Shown: in pieces, positions 1-9,386 of the stretch | Numbering within the stretch: position 1 is the first letter of the stretch | How the letters are laid out: every line of letters begins with the position of its first letter | From: Ruminococcus sp. | Lineage (GTDB): Bacteria; Bacillota; Clostridia; Oscillospirales; Acutalibacteraceae | Direction: 5' to 3' | Length of the DNA: 56,930 nucleotides | Assembly: GCA_017464765.1 (NCBI GenBank) | Contig: JAFTYK010000024.1 | Coordinates: 1-56,930, forward strand | The notes under the pieces: generated by a model | The model's input: only the letters and a program-made list of their open reading frames with translations | Databases searched by the model: none | Told to the model about the DNA's origin: nothing | Program-made: the position numbers and the translations under genes

Positions 1-942
1 ATACTCCCAAGGCTTCTTACCAGCTACGAACTTAGCGTTAGGGAATCTCTCTGCGTATGGAGCAACGATGTTCTTACCTGAATTTCTGAGGTCTAACATG
101 CACTGCCATTTCTCTTCTGTGTTTACGCCGTCCTCGTCAATGATGTAACCGTCAGGACCTGAGATAGTAACACATTTAGCGCCTAAGTCTGTGAGCTTCT
201 TAGCTGTACCCCAAGCAACGTTACCGAAACCTGAAATAGCAACTTTCTTGCCCTCGAGTGAATCGCCGTTGTACTTGAGCATTTCTTCAGCGTACCAAAC
301 GATACCGTAACCTGTAGCTTCAGCTCTACCTAAAGCACCGCCGTATGTAAGACCCTTACCTGTTAATACTCCACCGTCGAAACGGTCTGTGATTCTCTTG
401 TACTGGCCGAACATATAACCGATTTCTCTAGCACCAACGCCCATATCACCAGCAGGAACGTCAGTCTCAGGACCGATATGTCTGTAAAGCTCAGTCATGA
501 ATGACTGGCAGAATCTCATGATTTCAGCGTCTGACTTGCCGTTTGGATCGAAGTCAGAACCACCCTTACCGCCACCGATTGGAAGACCTGTAAGTGAGTT
601 TTTGAAAATCTGCTCGAAACCTAAGAACTTAATGATACCGATGTATACGTTTGGAGCAAATCTGAGACCGCCCTTGTAAGGACCGATAGCAGAGTTGAAC
701 TGTACACGGTAACCTGTGTTTACCTGTACCTGACCATTGTCATCAACCCAAGGAACTCTGAACTTAACCTGTCTTTCAGGCTCACACATTCTCTCGAGCA
801 GTGCCTGCTTCTTGTACATTTCCTCGTTAGCCTCGATAACAGGTCTTAAAGAATTGAGTACTTCTTCTACTGTCTGTAAGAATTCAGGCTCATTTGCATT
901 TTTAGCCTTTACTTTTGCTAATACTTCATCAACATAAGACAT
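1..942 (-). CDS. gdhA: NADP-type glutamate dehydrogenase, C-terminus cut by window edge
   Basis: Makes glutamate from 2-oxoglutarate and ammonia (reversible) in the cytoplasm. The visible 314 residues read MSYVDEVLAK at the start and continue without a stop to the window edge. The hallmark PIGGGKGGSDFDP loop with the catalytic lysine is at about residues 121-133, PYKGGLRFAP at 88-97, and a Rossmann GFGNVAWG motif near 237. The usual family length is about 445, so roughly 130 residues are missing. The start is set by an AGGAGGATATTCACT ribosome binding site just upstream. NfnAB, an NADPH-producing enzyme, lies next upstream in the same direction, which fits an NADP-dependent enzyme. Identification is secure; the coenzyme preference is inferred from similarity to the hexameric 450-residue class. 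Confidence 0.95.
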   Translation of the reverse strand, partial: MSYVDEVLAKVKAKNANEPEFLQTVEEVLNSLRPVIEANEEMYKKQALLERMCEPERQVKFRVPWVDDNGQVQVNTGYRVQFNSAIGPYKGGLRFAPNVYIGIIKFLGFEQIFKNSLTGLPIGGGKGGSDFDPNGKSDAEIMRFCQSFMTELYRHIGPETDVPAGDMGVGAREIGYMFGQYKRITDRFDGGVLTGKGLTYGGALGRAEATGYGIVWYAEEMLKYNGDSLEGKKVAISGFGNVAWGTAKKLTDLGAKCVTISGPDGYIIDEDGVNTEEKWQCMLDLRNSGKNIVAPYAERFPNAKFVAGKKPWEY

Positions 943-1039
943 AGTGAATATCCTCCTAAAAATATAATTAACAAATTAAAAGTGCGCCTTGATATAATAT
1001 TACCAAAATAAGTGGAAAATTCATATCAAAGGCTTAAGA

Positions 1040-1110
1040 TAAAAAACAAAAATCTTGCACCTTTACAATTATAGAACTAATGGCATAGAAATGCAAGATT
1101 TTTCTACATT
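1040..1110. terminator. Long-loop inverted repeat between nfnB and gdhA
   Basis: An 11-base perfect stem (AAAATCTTGCA at 1049-1059 with TGCAAGATTTT at 1092-1102) encloses a 32-base loop. T-rich tracts lie outside both arms, so it could end minus-strand nfnAB transcripts before gdhA. The large loop makes termination less certain, and it could instead be a control element for gdhA. Confidence 0.45.
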
Positions 1111-1172
1111 TTTTCAATTTCTTATAGAAATATGCACATATATCGACGATTTATGTGGCATATTTGCAATAT

Positions 1173-2576
1173 TTAGGCTTTAAAGTTGCGTTTTTTAGCA
1201 GATAAGTAGTCGTGAATACCGACAGCAGCCGAACGTCCAGCACTCATCGCAAGAATTACGGTTGCAGCACCGGTTACGGCATCTCCTCCAGCGAAAACTC
1301 CCTCTCGCGTAGTCGCACCGTTGATTTCATCAGCGACGATACAACCGCGATTTGTTATCTCCAAACCCTCAGTTGTTGAGTGAATTAGTGGGTTAGGGGA
1401 GGTGCCGAGCGACATAATAACCATATCCACGTCCATAGTGAACTCTGAACCATCAATAGGAACAGGCTTTCTTCTGCCCGAAGCATCAGGTTCGGTAAGT
1501 TCCATTTTTATGCACTTGATACCACAGACACAGCCGTTTTCATCAGTCAATATTTCAGTTGGGTTAGTGAGGATATCAAAAATAACGCCCTCTTCTTTAG
1601 CGTGGTGAACTTCTTCCGCACGAGCTGGAAGCTCAGCTAACGAACGTCTGTATATAATGTGAACTTCCGAACCTAAACGTAAAGCTGTACGCGCTGCGTC
1701 CATAGCAACATTACCGCCACCTACTACAGCAACTTTGTTGCCTCTCATAATCGGGGTGTTGGAATTTTCATCAAAAGCTTTCATTAAATTAGAACGGGTG
1801 AGATACTCATTAGCTGAGAAAACTCCGTTAGCATTTTCTCCCTTGATACCCATAAATTTCGGAAGTCCTGCGCCTGAACCGATGAATACAGCGTCAAAAC
1901 CCTCTTTGTCGAGTAAATCGTCAACAGTAAGAGATTTGCCGATAACGGTGTTGAGTTCTATTTTTACGCCCATGTGCTTGATGAAATCTATTTCCTTTTT
2001 AACTACATCTTCTTTAGGAAGTCTGAATTCCGGTATGCCATAGACAAGCACCCCGCCTGCTTCGTGAAGTGCTTCGAATATAGTGACATCGTAGCCGTAT
2101 TTGACTAAATCACCCGCACAGGCAAGACCTGCAGGACCTGAACCTACGACTGCGACTTTCATTCCATTTTTCTCGTGAGAGTGAGGTGGTCGCATACACT
2201 TTTCTCTTGCGTTGTCAGCAACGAAACGCTCTAGCTTTCCGATTGAAACTGCTTCACCTTTGATACCGCGAATACACTTTTTCTCACACTGGGATTCCTG
2301 AGGACAAACCCTGCCGCAAATAGCAGGTAGTGTGTTGCATTCACAGATTGTTTTGAATGCTCCGTCAAAATCTCCCTCTTTTACCTTGTGGATAAATTCA
2401 GGAATAGGGACAGAAACAGGACAGCCCATAACACACAATGGATTTTTACACTCTAAACAACGAGAAGCTTCGAGCATCGCCTCTTCTTTAGTATATCCAA
2501 GGCAAACTTCGTCAAAGTTTTTAGCTCGAACAATCGGGTCTTGCTCAGCGATAGGAACTTTTTTTAGCATATCCAT
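1173..2576 (-). CDS. nfnB: NfnB: large subunit of NADH-dependent ferredoxin:NADP+ oxidoreductase (GltA-like)
   Basis: 467 residues of the glutamate synthase small-chain (GltD/GltA) family. It has an N-terminal iron-sulfur region with CLECKNPLCVMGCPVSVPIP around residues 41-60 and further cysteines up to about 105, an FAD-binding VVGSGPAGLACAG motif near 142, and an NADP-binding VVGGGNVAMDAARTALRLG motif near 286. Alone it would be called a glutamate synthase small subunit. It is translationally coupled (TAATG, stop and start sharing base 2576) to an NfnA-like gene and there is no GOGAT large subunit here, so NfnAB is the better call. NfnAB couples NADH and reduced ferredoxin oxidation to NADP+ reduction in the cytoplasm. 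A second methionine two codons in is an alternative start. Confidence 0.85.
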   Translation of the reverse strand: MDMLKKVPIAEQDPIVRAKNFDEVCLGYTKEEAMLEASRCLECKNPLCVMGCPVSVPIPEFIHKVKEGDFDGAFKTICECNTLPAICGRVCPQESQCEKKCIRGIKGEAVSIGKLERFVADNAREKCMRPPHSHEKNGMKVAVVGSGPAGLACAGDLVKYGYDVTIFEALHEAGGVLVYGIPEFRLPKEDVVKKEIDFIKHMGVKIELNTVIGKSLTVDDLLDKEGFDAVFIGSGAGLPKFMGIKGENANGVFSANEYLTRSNLMKAFDENSNTPIMRGNKVAVVGGGNVAMDAARTALRLGSEVHIIYRRSLAELPARAEEVHHAKEEGVIFDILTNPTEILTDENGCVCGIKCIKMELTEPDASGRRKPVPIDGSEFTMDVDMVIMSLGTSPNPLIHSTTEGLEITNRGCIVADEINGATTREGVFAGGDAVTGAATVILAMSAGRSAAVGIHDYLSAKKRNFKA

Positions 2577-3466
2577 TACTCTTCACCTCCGCAAAAACCA
2601 CATCCGCCGTGGTGAGTGTCGCCCTCTTTTTCTTTTAAGTAGGCTCTGCCTTCTTCGGTTTTGTAAATATTCTGACGCTTCATAGCTTCGTCAAAATCAA
2701 CTAAATGGCCGTCAAATTCAGGGCCGTCAACACAAGCAAATTTTATTTTACCGCCGACACTTACTCTGCAAGCACCACACATTCCCGTGCCATCAACCAT
2801 AATAGGATTAAGGCTGACAACAGTCGGAATGGATAGCGCCTTAGTAGTAAGGCAAGCAAATTTCATCATAATCATTGGACCAATAGCTACACAGTGGTCG
2901 TATTTTTTACCCTCATTGTTTACAAGGTCCTCTAGGGTTTTAGTGACAAGTCCTTTTCTTCCCTTTGAGCCGTCATCTGTGGTGATATAGACATTTTTTG
3001 CATAACATTTCATATCTTCTTCTAAGATGATGAGGTCTTTAGTCTTTGCACCTATGATAACGTCGCAGTCAATACTATTTTCTTTTAGCCACTTAACTTG
3101 TGGGAAAACAGGAGCAGTACCGACACCGCCTGCTACAAAAACAATATTTTTAGCTTTAAGCTCATCTATTGGAAGACTGCATAAATCAGATGCGCAACCG
3201 AGAGGGCCGACAACGTCGTGCATACTATCGCCTGTTGTAAGCTTTGCAAGTCTAAGTGTACCTGCTCCGATAATCTGGAACACAAGCGTAATTGTGCCGT
3301 CTTCTCTACTATAGTCACAGATAGTAAGCGGAATTCTCTCGGCATCACTATGAGAACGAACGATTACAAACTGACCCGGAAGACAAGACGAAGCTACACG
3401 TTCGGCTTTCACTTTGAAAGAAAATATATTATCAGTGAGTTTTTCTGCACTTAATATGGGATACAT
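2576..3466 (-). CDS. nfnA: NfnA: small flavin/2Fe-2S subunit of NADH-dependent ferredoxin:NADP+ oxidoreductase
   Basis: 296 residues of the ferredoxin-reductase family that includes the dihydroorotate dehydrogenase electron-transfer subunit PyrK and SudB. An FAD-binding barrel occupies roughly residues 1-100 (PGQFVIVR near 30), followed by an NAD-binding half with FVAGGVGTAPVFPQ near 110. A C-terminal cysteine set, GMCGACRVSVGGKIKFACVDGP, starts near 228 and fits a 2Fe-2S site; a final CGFCGG tail is also cysteine rich. First gene of the nfnAB pair. The alternative reading as a sulfide dehydrogenase subunit is less likely given the size and the neighbour. Its promoter should lie in the 185-base gap shared with ssnA. 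Confidence 0.85.
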   Translation of the reverse strand: MYPILSAEKLTDNIFSFKVKAERVASSCLPGQFVIVRSHSDAERIPLTICDYSREDGTITLVFQIIGAGTLRLAKLTTGDSMHDVVGPLGCASDLCSLPIDELKAKNIVFVAGGVGTAPVFPQVKWLKENSIDCDVIIGAKTKDLIILEEDMKCYAKNVYITTDDGSKGRKGLVTKTLEDLVNNEGKKYDHCVAIGPMIMMKFACLTTKALSIPTVVSLNPIMVDGTGMCGACRVSVGGKIKFACVDGPEFDGHLVDFDEAMKRQNIYKTEEGRAYLKEKEGDTHHGGCGFCGGEE

Positions 3467-3589
3467 TTTTTCACCTTCTGAACAGGTTGTATTTATACAT
3501 ATAACATAATACTCCTTTTTTCTTCTTCTTTCAAGTTTTTATGCCTATCAATATTTATAAACTTGAGTGTGATAAGCACGGTAAAACTA

Positions 3590-3618
3590 TTGCAAATGAC
3601 ATACTGTAATGATAAAAT
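3590..3618 (+). promoter_or_regulatory. Promoter for ssnA-ygfK-hydA
   Basis: TTGCAA at 3590-3595 and TAAAAT at 3613-3618 with a 17-base spacer, about 34 bases before the ssnA start and its AGGAGGG ribosome binding site. Seen in the sequence; activity is inferred. Confidence 0.6.
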
Positions 3619-3651
3619 ATAAATGTATAAATATGGGCAGGAGGGATAGTA

Positions 3652-4983
3652 ATGTATCTGCTTTGTAATGGTAAAGTTATCACCCGAGATGTTAATAACC
3701 CTTACATAAAAAACGGTGGTGTCCTGATTGATGAAACTAAAATTTCAGATATTGGGGAAACTGACGTATTGAAGAAAAAATATCCGCAAGCTACAATAGT
3801 TGACGCTAAAGGCGCTGTTATTATGCCTGCGTTTATTAATGCGCATACTCACATCTATTCCGCTCTTGCGCGAGGTCTTTCAATCAACGGGTATAACCCG
3901 AATAATTTCTACGAAATACTCGACGGTATGTGGTGGAATATTGATAGAAAGCTTGATTTGAAAGCGACAAGGGCTAGTGCCTATGCGACATATCTTGATT
4001 GTATAAGAAACGGTGTTACTACTGTGTTTGACCACCACGCAAGTTTCTGTGAAATTGAGAATTCGCTTTTTGAGATAGCTGATGTTGCGAAAGAGATGGG
4101 AGTTCGGTCGTGCCTTTGCTATGAGGTTTCAGACCGTGACGGCGAAGAGAAATGTCTTCAGGCTATTAAAGAGAACGCAGAGTTTATAAAATACTGTAAA
4201 GATAAAGACGACGATATGATTAAAGCGATGTTCGGTATGCACGCGCTGTTTACCATATCGGACAAGACTTTTGAAAATTGCGTGAAAGCTAACGATAATA
4301 TGACGGGCTTTCATATCCACATTTGTGAAGGCTTAAATGATGTGGTTGACTCTAAAGAAAACTACGGTATGCTTCCAGTTGAACGACTTCTAAAATGGGG
4401 TATCTTAGGCGAGAAAACAATTCTCGGTCATTGTATCCACGTGACAGAAGCTGAGATGGACATTGTTAAAGAACATAACACAATGGTTGTCACTAATCCG
4501 CAGTCCAATATGGGTAATGCGGTTGGTTGTTCTCCTGTACTTAAAATGTTTGAGAAAGGTATTCTGGTCGGTTTGGGAACTGACGCTTATACTCACGATA
4601 TGCTTGAGAGTATGAGTTCTGCCTTAACTATCCAGCGCCACAATGCAGGAAAAGCTAATGTAGCGTGGGGAGAAGTTACCAAAATGTTATTTAAAAACAA
4701 CTCGTCTATTTGCTCAAGGTATTTTAATAGTGAACTTGGTGTATTAAAAGTCGGAGCAAGTGCTGATGTTATTGTTATGGACTACAAGCCTTTCACTCCG
4801 TTTGATGATACTAACATCGACGGCCACATGATTTTCGGTATGAAAGGCAGACAATGTGAAACAGTTTTCTCGAATGGCAGACTGCTTTATAAAGACAGAG
4901 AATTTGTAGATATAGACGAAGAAAAACTTAATGCAGAGATTTTAGAATCAGCGAAAGATTTGTGGCATAAAATCAATGGATAA
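3652..4983 (+). CDS. ssnA: SsnA-type amidohydrolase
   Basis: 443-residue metal-dependent amidohydrolase of the SsnA family. Metal ligands are seen in NAHTHIYSAL near residue 63, GFHIHICEG near 220, LGHCIHVTEAE near 262 and GLGTDAYTHD near 310. In other bacteria ssnA sits in the ygfK/hydA/ygeW/ygeY purine cluster and is expected to deaminate or open a purine-derived heterocycle; the exact substrate is not known from sequence. It is first in an operon with ygfK (19-base gap) and hydA (15-base gap). Start set by CAGGAGGGATAGTA. Confidence 0.88.
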   Translation: MYLLCNGKVITRDVNNPYIKNGGVLIDETKISDIGETDVLKKKYPQATIVDAKGAVIMPAFINAHTHIYSALARGLSINGYNPNNFYEILDGMWWNIDRKLDLKATRASAYATYLDCIRNGVTTVFDHHASFCEIENSLFEIADVAKEMGVRSCLCYEVSDRDGEEKCLQAIKENAEFIKYCKDKDDDMIKAMFGMHALFTISDKTFENCVKANDNMTGFHIHICEGLNDVVDSKENYGMLPVERLLKWGILGEKTILGHCIHVTEAEMDIVKEHNTMVVTNPQSNMGNAVGCSPVLKMFEKGILVGLGTDAYTHDMLESMSSALTIQRHNAGKANVAWGEVTKMLFKNNSSICSRYFNSELGVLKVGASADVIVMDYKPFTPFDDTNIDGHMIFGMKGRQCETVFSNGRLLYKDREFVDIDEEKLNAEILESAKDLWHKING

Positions 4984-5002
4984 TTAGTTGTGAGGTGACG
5001 AT

Positions 5003-7951
5003 ATGAGCGAAAGAATGACGCCTGTCAGCATAGAGAAATTGCTCGAAAATATAGTGCAGGAATATAAAAAGTACGGCACAATTTTCGGTGTGAAGAAAGC
5101 GTATAAGCACAGTAGCGGTAAAACCCTTTCTATATTCAGCGAAAAAATAGAAACACCTTTAGGTGTAGCTGCGGGTCCTAACACTCAGCTTGCACAGAAT
5201 ATCGTAGCGTCTTACTTTGCAGGTTCGAGATTTTTTGAGCTTAAAACTGTCCAGACCTTAGATGGCGAGGATTTGGCTAAATGTATCAACCGCCCGTGTA
5301 TTAAAGCAGACGATGAGGGATATAACTGCGAGTGGTCTACCGAGCTAACCGTACAACAGGCTTTCGATGAATATGTAAAAGCGTGGTGTATTTTAAAAGT
5401 CATTTCTAAAGCGTATGGCTTAGGCGATGAAAACGGTTTTGTTTTCAATATGAGTGTCGGCTACGATTTAGAAGGAATAAAATCTCAAAAAATTGACAGC
5501 TTTATCGAGGGGCTTAAAGATTGTTCAGCTACGACTATTTTCGAAGAGTGTAAAGACGCTTTGACAAAATATTTTCCTGAGTATGGAGAGTATGTAAAAA
5601 CCATTTCACCGAATGTATGTGAAAGCGTTACTCTTTCTACACTTCATGGTTGTCCGCCTGATGAGATTGAGAGAATTGCTACATATTTGCTTACTGAGAA
5701 GAAGCTCAACACGTTCGTTAAATGCAACCCGACTCTGCTTGGATATAAGAGTGCAAGAGAGATTTTAGACTCTATGGGTTATGACTATATAGCCTTTGAT
5801 GACCACCATTTCAATGAGGATTTACAGTACGGTGATGCTGTTACAATGTTTAACCGTCTTTTGAAATTAGCTGATGAAAAAGACTTGACTTTCGGGGTGA
5901 AACTTTCTAATACTTTCCCTGTCGATGTTAAGGCAGGTGAACTTCCAAGCGAAGAAATGTATATGAGCGGAAAGTCACTTTTCCCACTCACTATTGAAAT
6001 GGCAAACCGCCTGTCAAAAGAATTCGGTGGAAAGCTTAGAATGAGCTTTTCGGGCGGTGCGGATTACTTTAATATTGATAAGATTTTTGACTGTGGCATC
6101 TGGCCGATTACGGTCGCTACTACTATCTTGAAACCGGGTGGTTATATGAGGCTTGCTCAGATGGCTCAAAAACTATCTGCTCTTTCATATAGCGATTTTG
6201 TTTCAACCAACAGTGAAAAAATCGAAAAGTTAAGCAAAGACGCCTTGACTGATAAGCATCACATCAAACCTATTAAGCCTCTGCCTAAACGCAAAATTGA
6301 AGAGAAAGTTCCGCTTATTGATTGTTACTTTGCTCCGTGTACCAAAGGTTGTCCTATCAATCAGGATATCCCTGAGTACCTGAGCTTGGTTAAACAGGGA
6401 ATGTATAAAGAAGCGCTTTCAGTTATAACTGAAAAAAACCCGCTTCCGTTTATTACGGGTACAATCTGCGCTCATCCTTGTATGGGTAAATGCACACGTA
6501 ACTTCTATGAATCTTCTGTGGAAATCCGAGAAACCAAACTTAAAGCTGCAGTTAATGGCTATGATGCTCTGATGAACGAGCTTTCTCCTACCAAAAAAAT
6601 CAGCGATAAAAAGGTCGCAGTTATCGGTGGTGGAGTCGCGGGACTTTCAGCAGCGTTCTTTGTAGCCAAAAAGGGGATTGAAGTTACTGTTTTTGAAAAA
6701 GATGAACACTTAGGTGGTATAGTTCGAAACGTAATTCCTGAGTTTCGAATTCCGCAGAAAGCTATTGAAAATGACGTTGAGCTTATTAAAGCTATGGGAG
6801 TCGATATCCGCACTAACACACTCGCACCAAGTGTCAAAGAGCTTAAAGAGAGTGGCTATACTCATGTTCTTTTTGCCGTCGGTGCGTATAAATCCAGCAG
6901 TTTGAATTTAGGTGAAAATGAAATTGAAGTTATAGATTTTCTCAGTAAACTGCGTAAGGGCGAGAAACTAAACTTAGGAAAATGTGTCGCTGTGGTTGGT
7001 GGCGGTAACACCGCTATGGACGCCGCCCGTGCTGCTAAAAGGGTAGAGGGCGTAGAACAGGTATCGATTGTTTATCGAAGAACAAAACGCTATATGCCTG
7101 CTGATGAGCAGGAGCTTGAAGAAGCTTTAAATGATGGCATAGATTTTGTTGAACTAGTATCTCCAATGACCCACAAAGACGGAGTACTATACTGCAAAAA
7201 GATGGAACTTTCTGCCTATGAAAACGGCAGACGTTCAGTAAAAGCTACTGATGATATCGAGCTTGTTTTCGCTGATACTGTTATTTCAGCTATCGGTCAG
7301 AAACTCGATACAACTATTTTCGATGAAAATGGAATCACAGTAGAAAACTCAAAAGTGCCTTTTGAAACCAACATCGATGGTGTTTACACTGCAGGTGACT
7401 GCCTGAGAGGTCCGTGTACTGTTGTTGAGTGTATCGCTGACGCTCAGCGCTTTGCTGATGTTGTAGTTGGTAAAAAGAACTCTGTTGATATTCCGATTGA
7501 AGCATATACCACACCAAACAAAGCAATAGAAAAGAAAGGTATTCTGTGTGATTCCTGTAACAAAGTTTTTGAGGCTGATAGATGTCTTAACTGTTCTACA
7601 GTGTGCGAAAACTGTGTTGATGTTTGTCCTAACCGTGCTAATGTTGTTGTTACATTACCTGATACACGTAGGGAGATTCTTCACGTTGACAGAATGTGTA
7701 ACGAGTGTGGCAACTGTATGAGCTTTTGCCCGTATGATAGTTCGCCGTACAAGGATAAGTTCACATTATTTAACAGCGAGCTTGATTTTAACGACAGCGA
7801 GAATATGGGATTTGTTGTACTTTCTGATGATAAAGTCAGAGTTCGTTTAGGCGATGTTAAAGACTATTCGTTAGACGAGCTTTCAGTGCTGGGAAAAGAC
7901 ATCGAAAGCCTTGTTTTGACTGTCATTAACGATTATAAATATCTATACTGA
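5003..7951 (+). CDS. ygfK: YgfK: multidomain flavin/iron-sulfur oxidoreductase (putative selenate reductase subunit family)
   Basis: 982 residues. The N-terminal ~420 residues resemble dihydroorotate/dihydropyrimidine dehydrogenase (FMN barrel). From about 443 a GltD-like part begins with APCTKGCPINQDIPEYL, followed by FAD-binding VIGGGVAGLSAA near 540 and NAD(P)-binding VVGGGNTAMDAARAAKRV near 665. A C-terminal cysteine-rich stretch (847-911, including CNECGNCMSFCP) fits two 4Fe-4S clusters. The architecture parallels mammalian dihydropyrimidine dehydrogenase with the domains rearranged. In gut bacteria this gene is linked to anaerobic purine/urate breakdown, where it would move electrons to or from a purine-derived ring. 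The older selenate reductase name comes from E. coli genetics. Length is near the family norm (about 1030). Start set by GAGGTGACGAT. Confidence 0.92.
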   Translation: MSERMTPVSIEKLLENIVQEYKKYGTIFGVKKAYKHSSGKTLSIFSEKIETPLGVAAGPNTQLAQNIVASYFAGSRFFELKTVQTLDGEDLAKCINRPCIKADDEGYNCEWSTELTVQQAFDEYVKAWCILKVISKAYGLGDENGFVFNMSVGYDLEGIKSQKIDSFIEGLKDCSATTIFEECKDALTKYFPEYGEYVKTISPNVCESVTLSTLHGCPPDEIERIATYLLTEKKLNTFVKCNPTLLGYKSAREILDSMGYDYIAFDDHHFNEDLQYGDAVTMFNRLLKLADEKDLTFGVKLSNTFPVDVKAGELPSEEMYMSGKSLFPLTIEMANRLSKEFGGKLRMSFSGGADYFNIDKIFDCGIWPITVATTILKPGGYMRLAQMAQKLSALSYSDFVSTNSEKIEKLSKDALTDKHHIKPIKPLPKRKIEEKVPLIDCYFAPCTKGCPINQDIPEYLSLVKQGMYKEALSVITEKNPLPFITGTICAHPCMGKCTRNFYESSVEIRETKLKAAVNGYDALMNELSPTKKISDKKVAVIGGGVAGLSAAFFVAKKGIEVTVFEKDEHLGGIVRNVIPEFRIPQKAIENDVELIKAMGVDIRTNTLAPSVKELKESGYTHVLFAVGAYKSSSLNLGENEIEVIDFLSKLRKGEKLNLGKCVAVVGGGNTAMDAARAAKRVEGVEQVSIVYRRTKRYMPADEQELEEALNDGIDFVELVSPMTHKDGVLYCKKMELSAYENGRRSVKATDDIELVFADTVISAIGQKLDTTIFDENGITVENSKVPFETNIDGVYTAGDCLRGPCTVVECIADAQRFADVVVGKKNSVDIPIEAYTTPNKAIEKKGILCDSCNKVFEADRCLNCSTVCENCVDVCPNRANVVVTLPDTRREILHVDRMCNECGNCMSFCPYDSSPYKDKFTLFNSELDFNDSENMGFVVLSDDKVRVRLGDVKDYSLDELSVLGKDIESLVLTVINDYKYLY

Positions 7952-7966
7952 TTCGGAGATGAATAA

Positions 7967-9340
7967 ATGAATATACTTTTGAGAGGCGGTACCGTTGTAT
8001 CGGGTGTGAACGCTAAAAAGCTCGATGTTCTGATTAGTGGCTCTAAGATACTTAAAGTCGGGAAGTTTTTAAACACTAAAGACGCAAAAGTTGTTGATGT
8101 GTCCGGAAAGTTGATTTTTCCTGGCTTTATAGATAGCCACACTCATTTCGACTTGGAAGTGAGTGATACCGTTACTGCTGATGACTTTTCGTCCGGTACT
8201 AAAGCGGCTGTTTGTGGAGGTACAACAACCGTGATTGACTTTGCTACCCAAAACAGAGGAGAGACTTTGTCGCAAGCACTGAATAACTGGCACATAAAGG
8301 CTTTTTCGCATAGTAGTTGTGACTACGCTTTTCACATGGCGATTTCTGATTTCAACGAAAACTCTAAAGAAGAGCTAAAAGCTATGTTTGAGCAGGGAGT
8401 AAGCTCGTTTAAAGCGTATATGACGTACGACGCTATGAAACTGAATGATGAAGAGTTGTTCTCACTTCTTTCTTCGCTGAAGGCTTTAGGCGGAATAGTC
8501 GGTGTACACTGTGAAAACGACGGCATCATAAAATCACTGACTAAAGATAAGAAAGAAAATGGAACACTCAGCGTTTTAACTCACCCGAAGGTTCGACCTG
8601 ATTTATGTGAGGCGGAGGCGGTTTGTCGCTTGCTATCAATCGCGAAAGCAGTTGATGTTCCCGTTGTCATCGTTCATCTTAGTTCAAAAGAGGGCTTAGA
8701 TGTTGTGCGTAAATTCAGAGAATCAGGAAGTAAGGTTTACGTTGAAACCTGCCCTCAGTATTTACTGCTTGATGAGTCTCGTTATGAACTGAAAGGCTTA
8801 GAGGGTGCAAAATACGTTTGCTCACCTCCGCTTAGGAAAAAAGATGACTGCAAAGCTCTGTGGAAAGCTCTGAAATCAGGAGAAGTGAACACTGTGGCTA
8901 CTGACCATTGTTCTTTTACACTTGATCAAAAAAGCGTCGGCTTAGATGATTTTTCAAAAATGCCTAACGGACTCCCAAGTGTCGAGACAAGACCTGTGCT
9001 TATGTATACTTACGGTGTGTGCAAAAAGCGAATCTCTCTTGAACAGATGTGCAGGCTTTTGTGCGAAAATCCTGCTAAACTCTATGGAATGTATCCGAAA
9101 AAAGGAGTTATCAGAGTTGGCAGTGATGCTGATATCGTTGTCTTTGACCCGAAAGCTGATTCGTTTATCACTAAAAATACTCACCACAGCAGGGCTGACT
9201 ATACCCCGTACGAGGGCGTTCGCACGAAAGGTAAAGTTGAAAGCGTTTATCTTAGAGGTAAAGAAGTCGTGAAAAACGGCGAGCTTGTTTTAGAAAACAA
9301 GGGTAAGTATGTGAGTAGAAATAAGAATACTTTGATATAA
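7967..9340 (+). CDS. hydA: Dihydropyrimidinase / hydantoinase-type cyclic amidohydrolase
   Basis: 457 residues, the usual length of the D-hydantoinase/dihydropyrimidinase family. DSHTHFDLEV near residue 57 carries the first metal histidines; SSFKAYMTYD near 147 holds the lysine expected to be carboxylated to bridge two zinc ions; VGVHCENDG near 178 and ATDHCSF near 310 supply further ligands. It should hydrolyse a cyclic amide formed in purine breakdown. Third gene of the ssnA-ygfK-hydA operon and followed directly by a terminator. Substrate range (hydantoin, dihydropyrimidine or a purine-ring product) cannot be settled from sequence; the operon favours a purine intermediate. Confidence 0.88.
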   Translation: MNILLRGGTVVSGVNAKKLDVLISGSKILKVGKFLNTKDAKVVDVSGKLIFPGFIDSHTHFDLEVSDTVTADDFSSGTKAAVCGGTTTVIDFATQNRGETLSQALNNWHIKAFSHSSCDYAFHMAISDFNENSKEELKAMFEQGVSSFKAYMTYDAMKLNDEELFSLLSSLKALGGIVGVHCENDGIIKSLTKDKKENGTLSVLTHPKVRPDLCEAEAVCRLLSIAKAVDVPVVIVHLSSKEGLDVVRKFRESGSKVYVETCPQYLLLDESRYELKGLEGAKYVCSPPLRKKDDCKALWKALKSGEVNTVATDHCSFTLDQKSVGLDDFSKMPNGLPSVETRPVLMYTYGVCKKRISLEQMCRLLCENPAKLYGMYPKKGVIRVGSDADIVVFDPKADSFITKNTHHSRADYTPYEGVRTKGKVESVYLRGKEVVKNGELVLENKGKYVSRNKNTLI

Positions 9341-9343
9341 AAG

Positions 9344-9371
9344 AAAAGCACCGAGAAATCGGTGCTTTTTT
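9344..9371. terminator. Bidirectional terminator between hydA and the threonine synthase-like gene
   Basis: GCACCGA (9348-9354) pairs with TCGGTGC (9359-9365) around a four-base loop, followed by six T and preceded by AAAAG, so it can serve both convergent units. Confidence 0.9.
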
Positions 9372-9386
9372 ATGCTTAGGGGTGAA

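Noticed and set aside
1173..2576. Glutamate synthase small subunit
   Set aside because: No GOGAT large subunit nearby, and the coupled flavin/2Fe-2S gene makes NfnAB the better reading.
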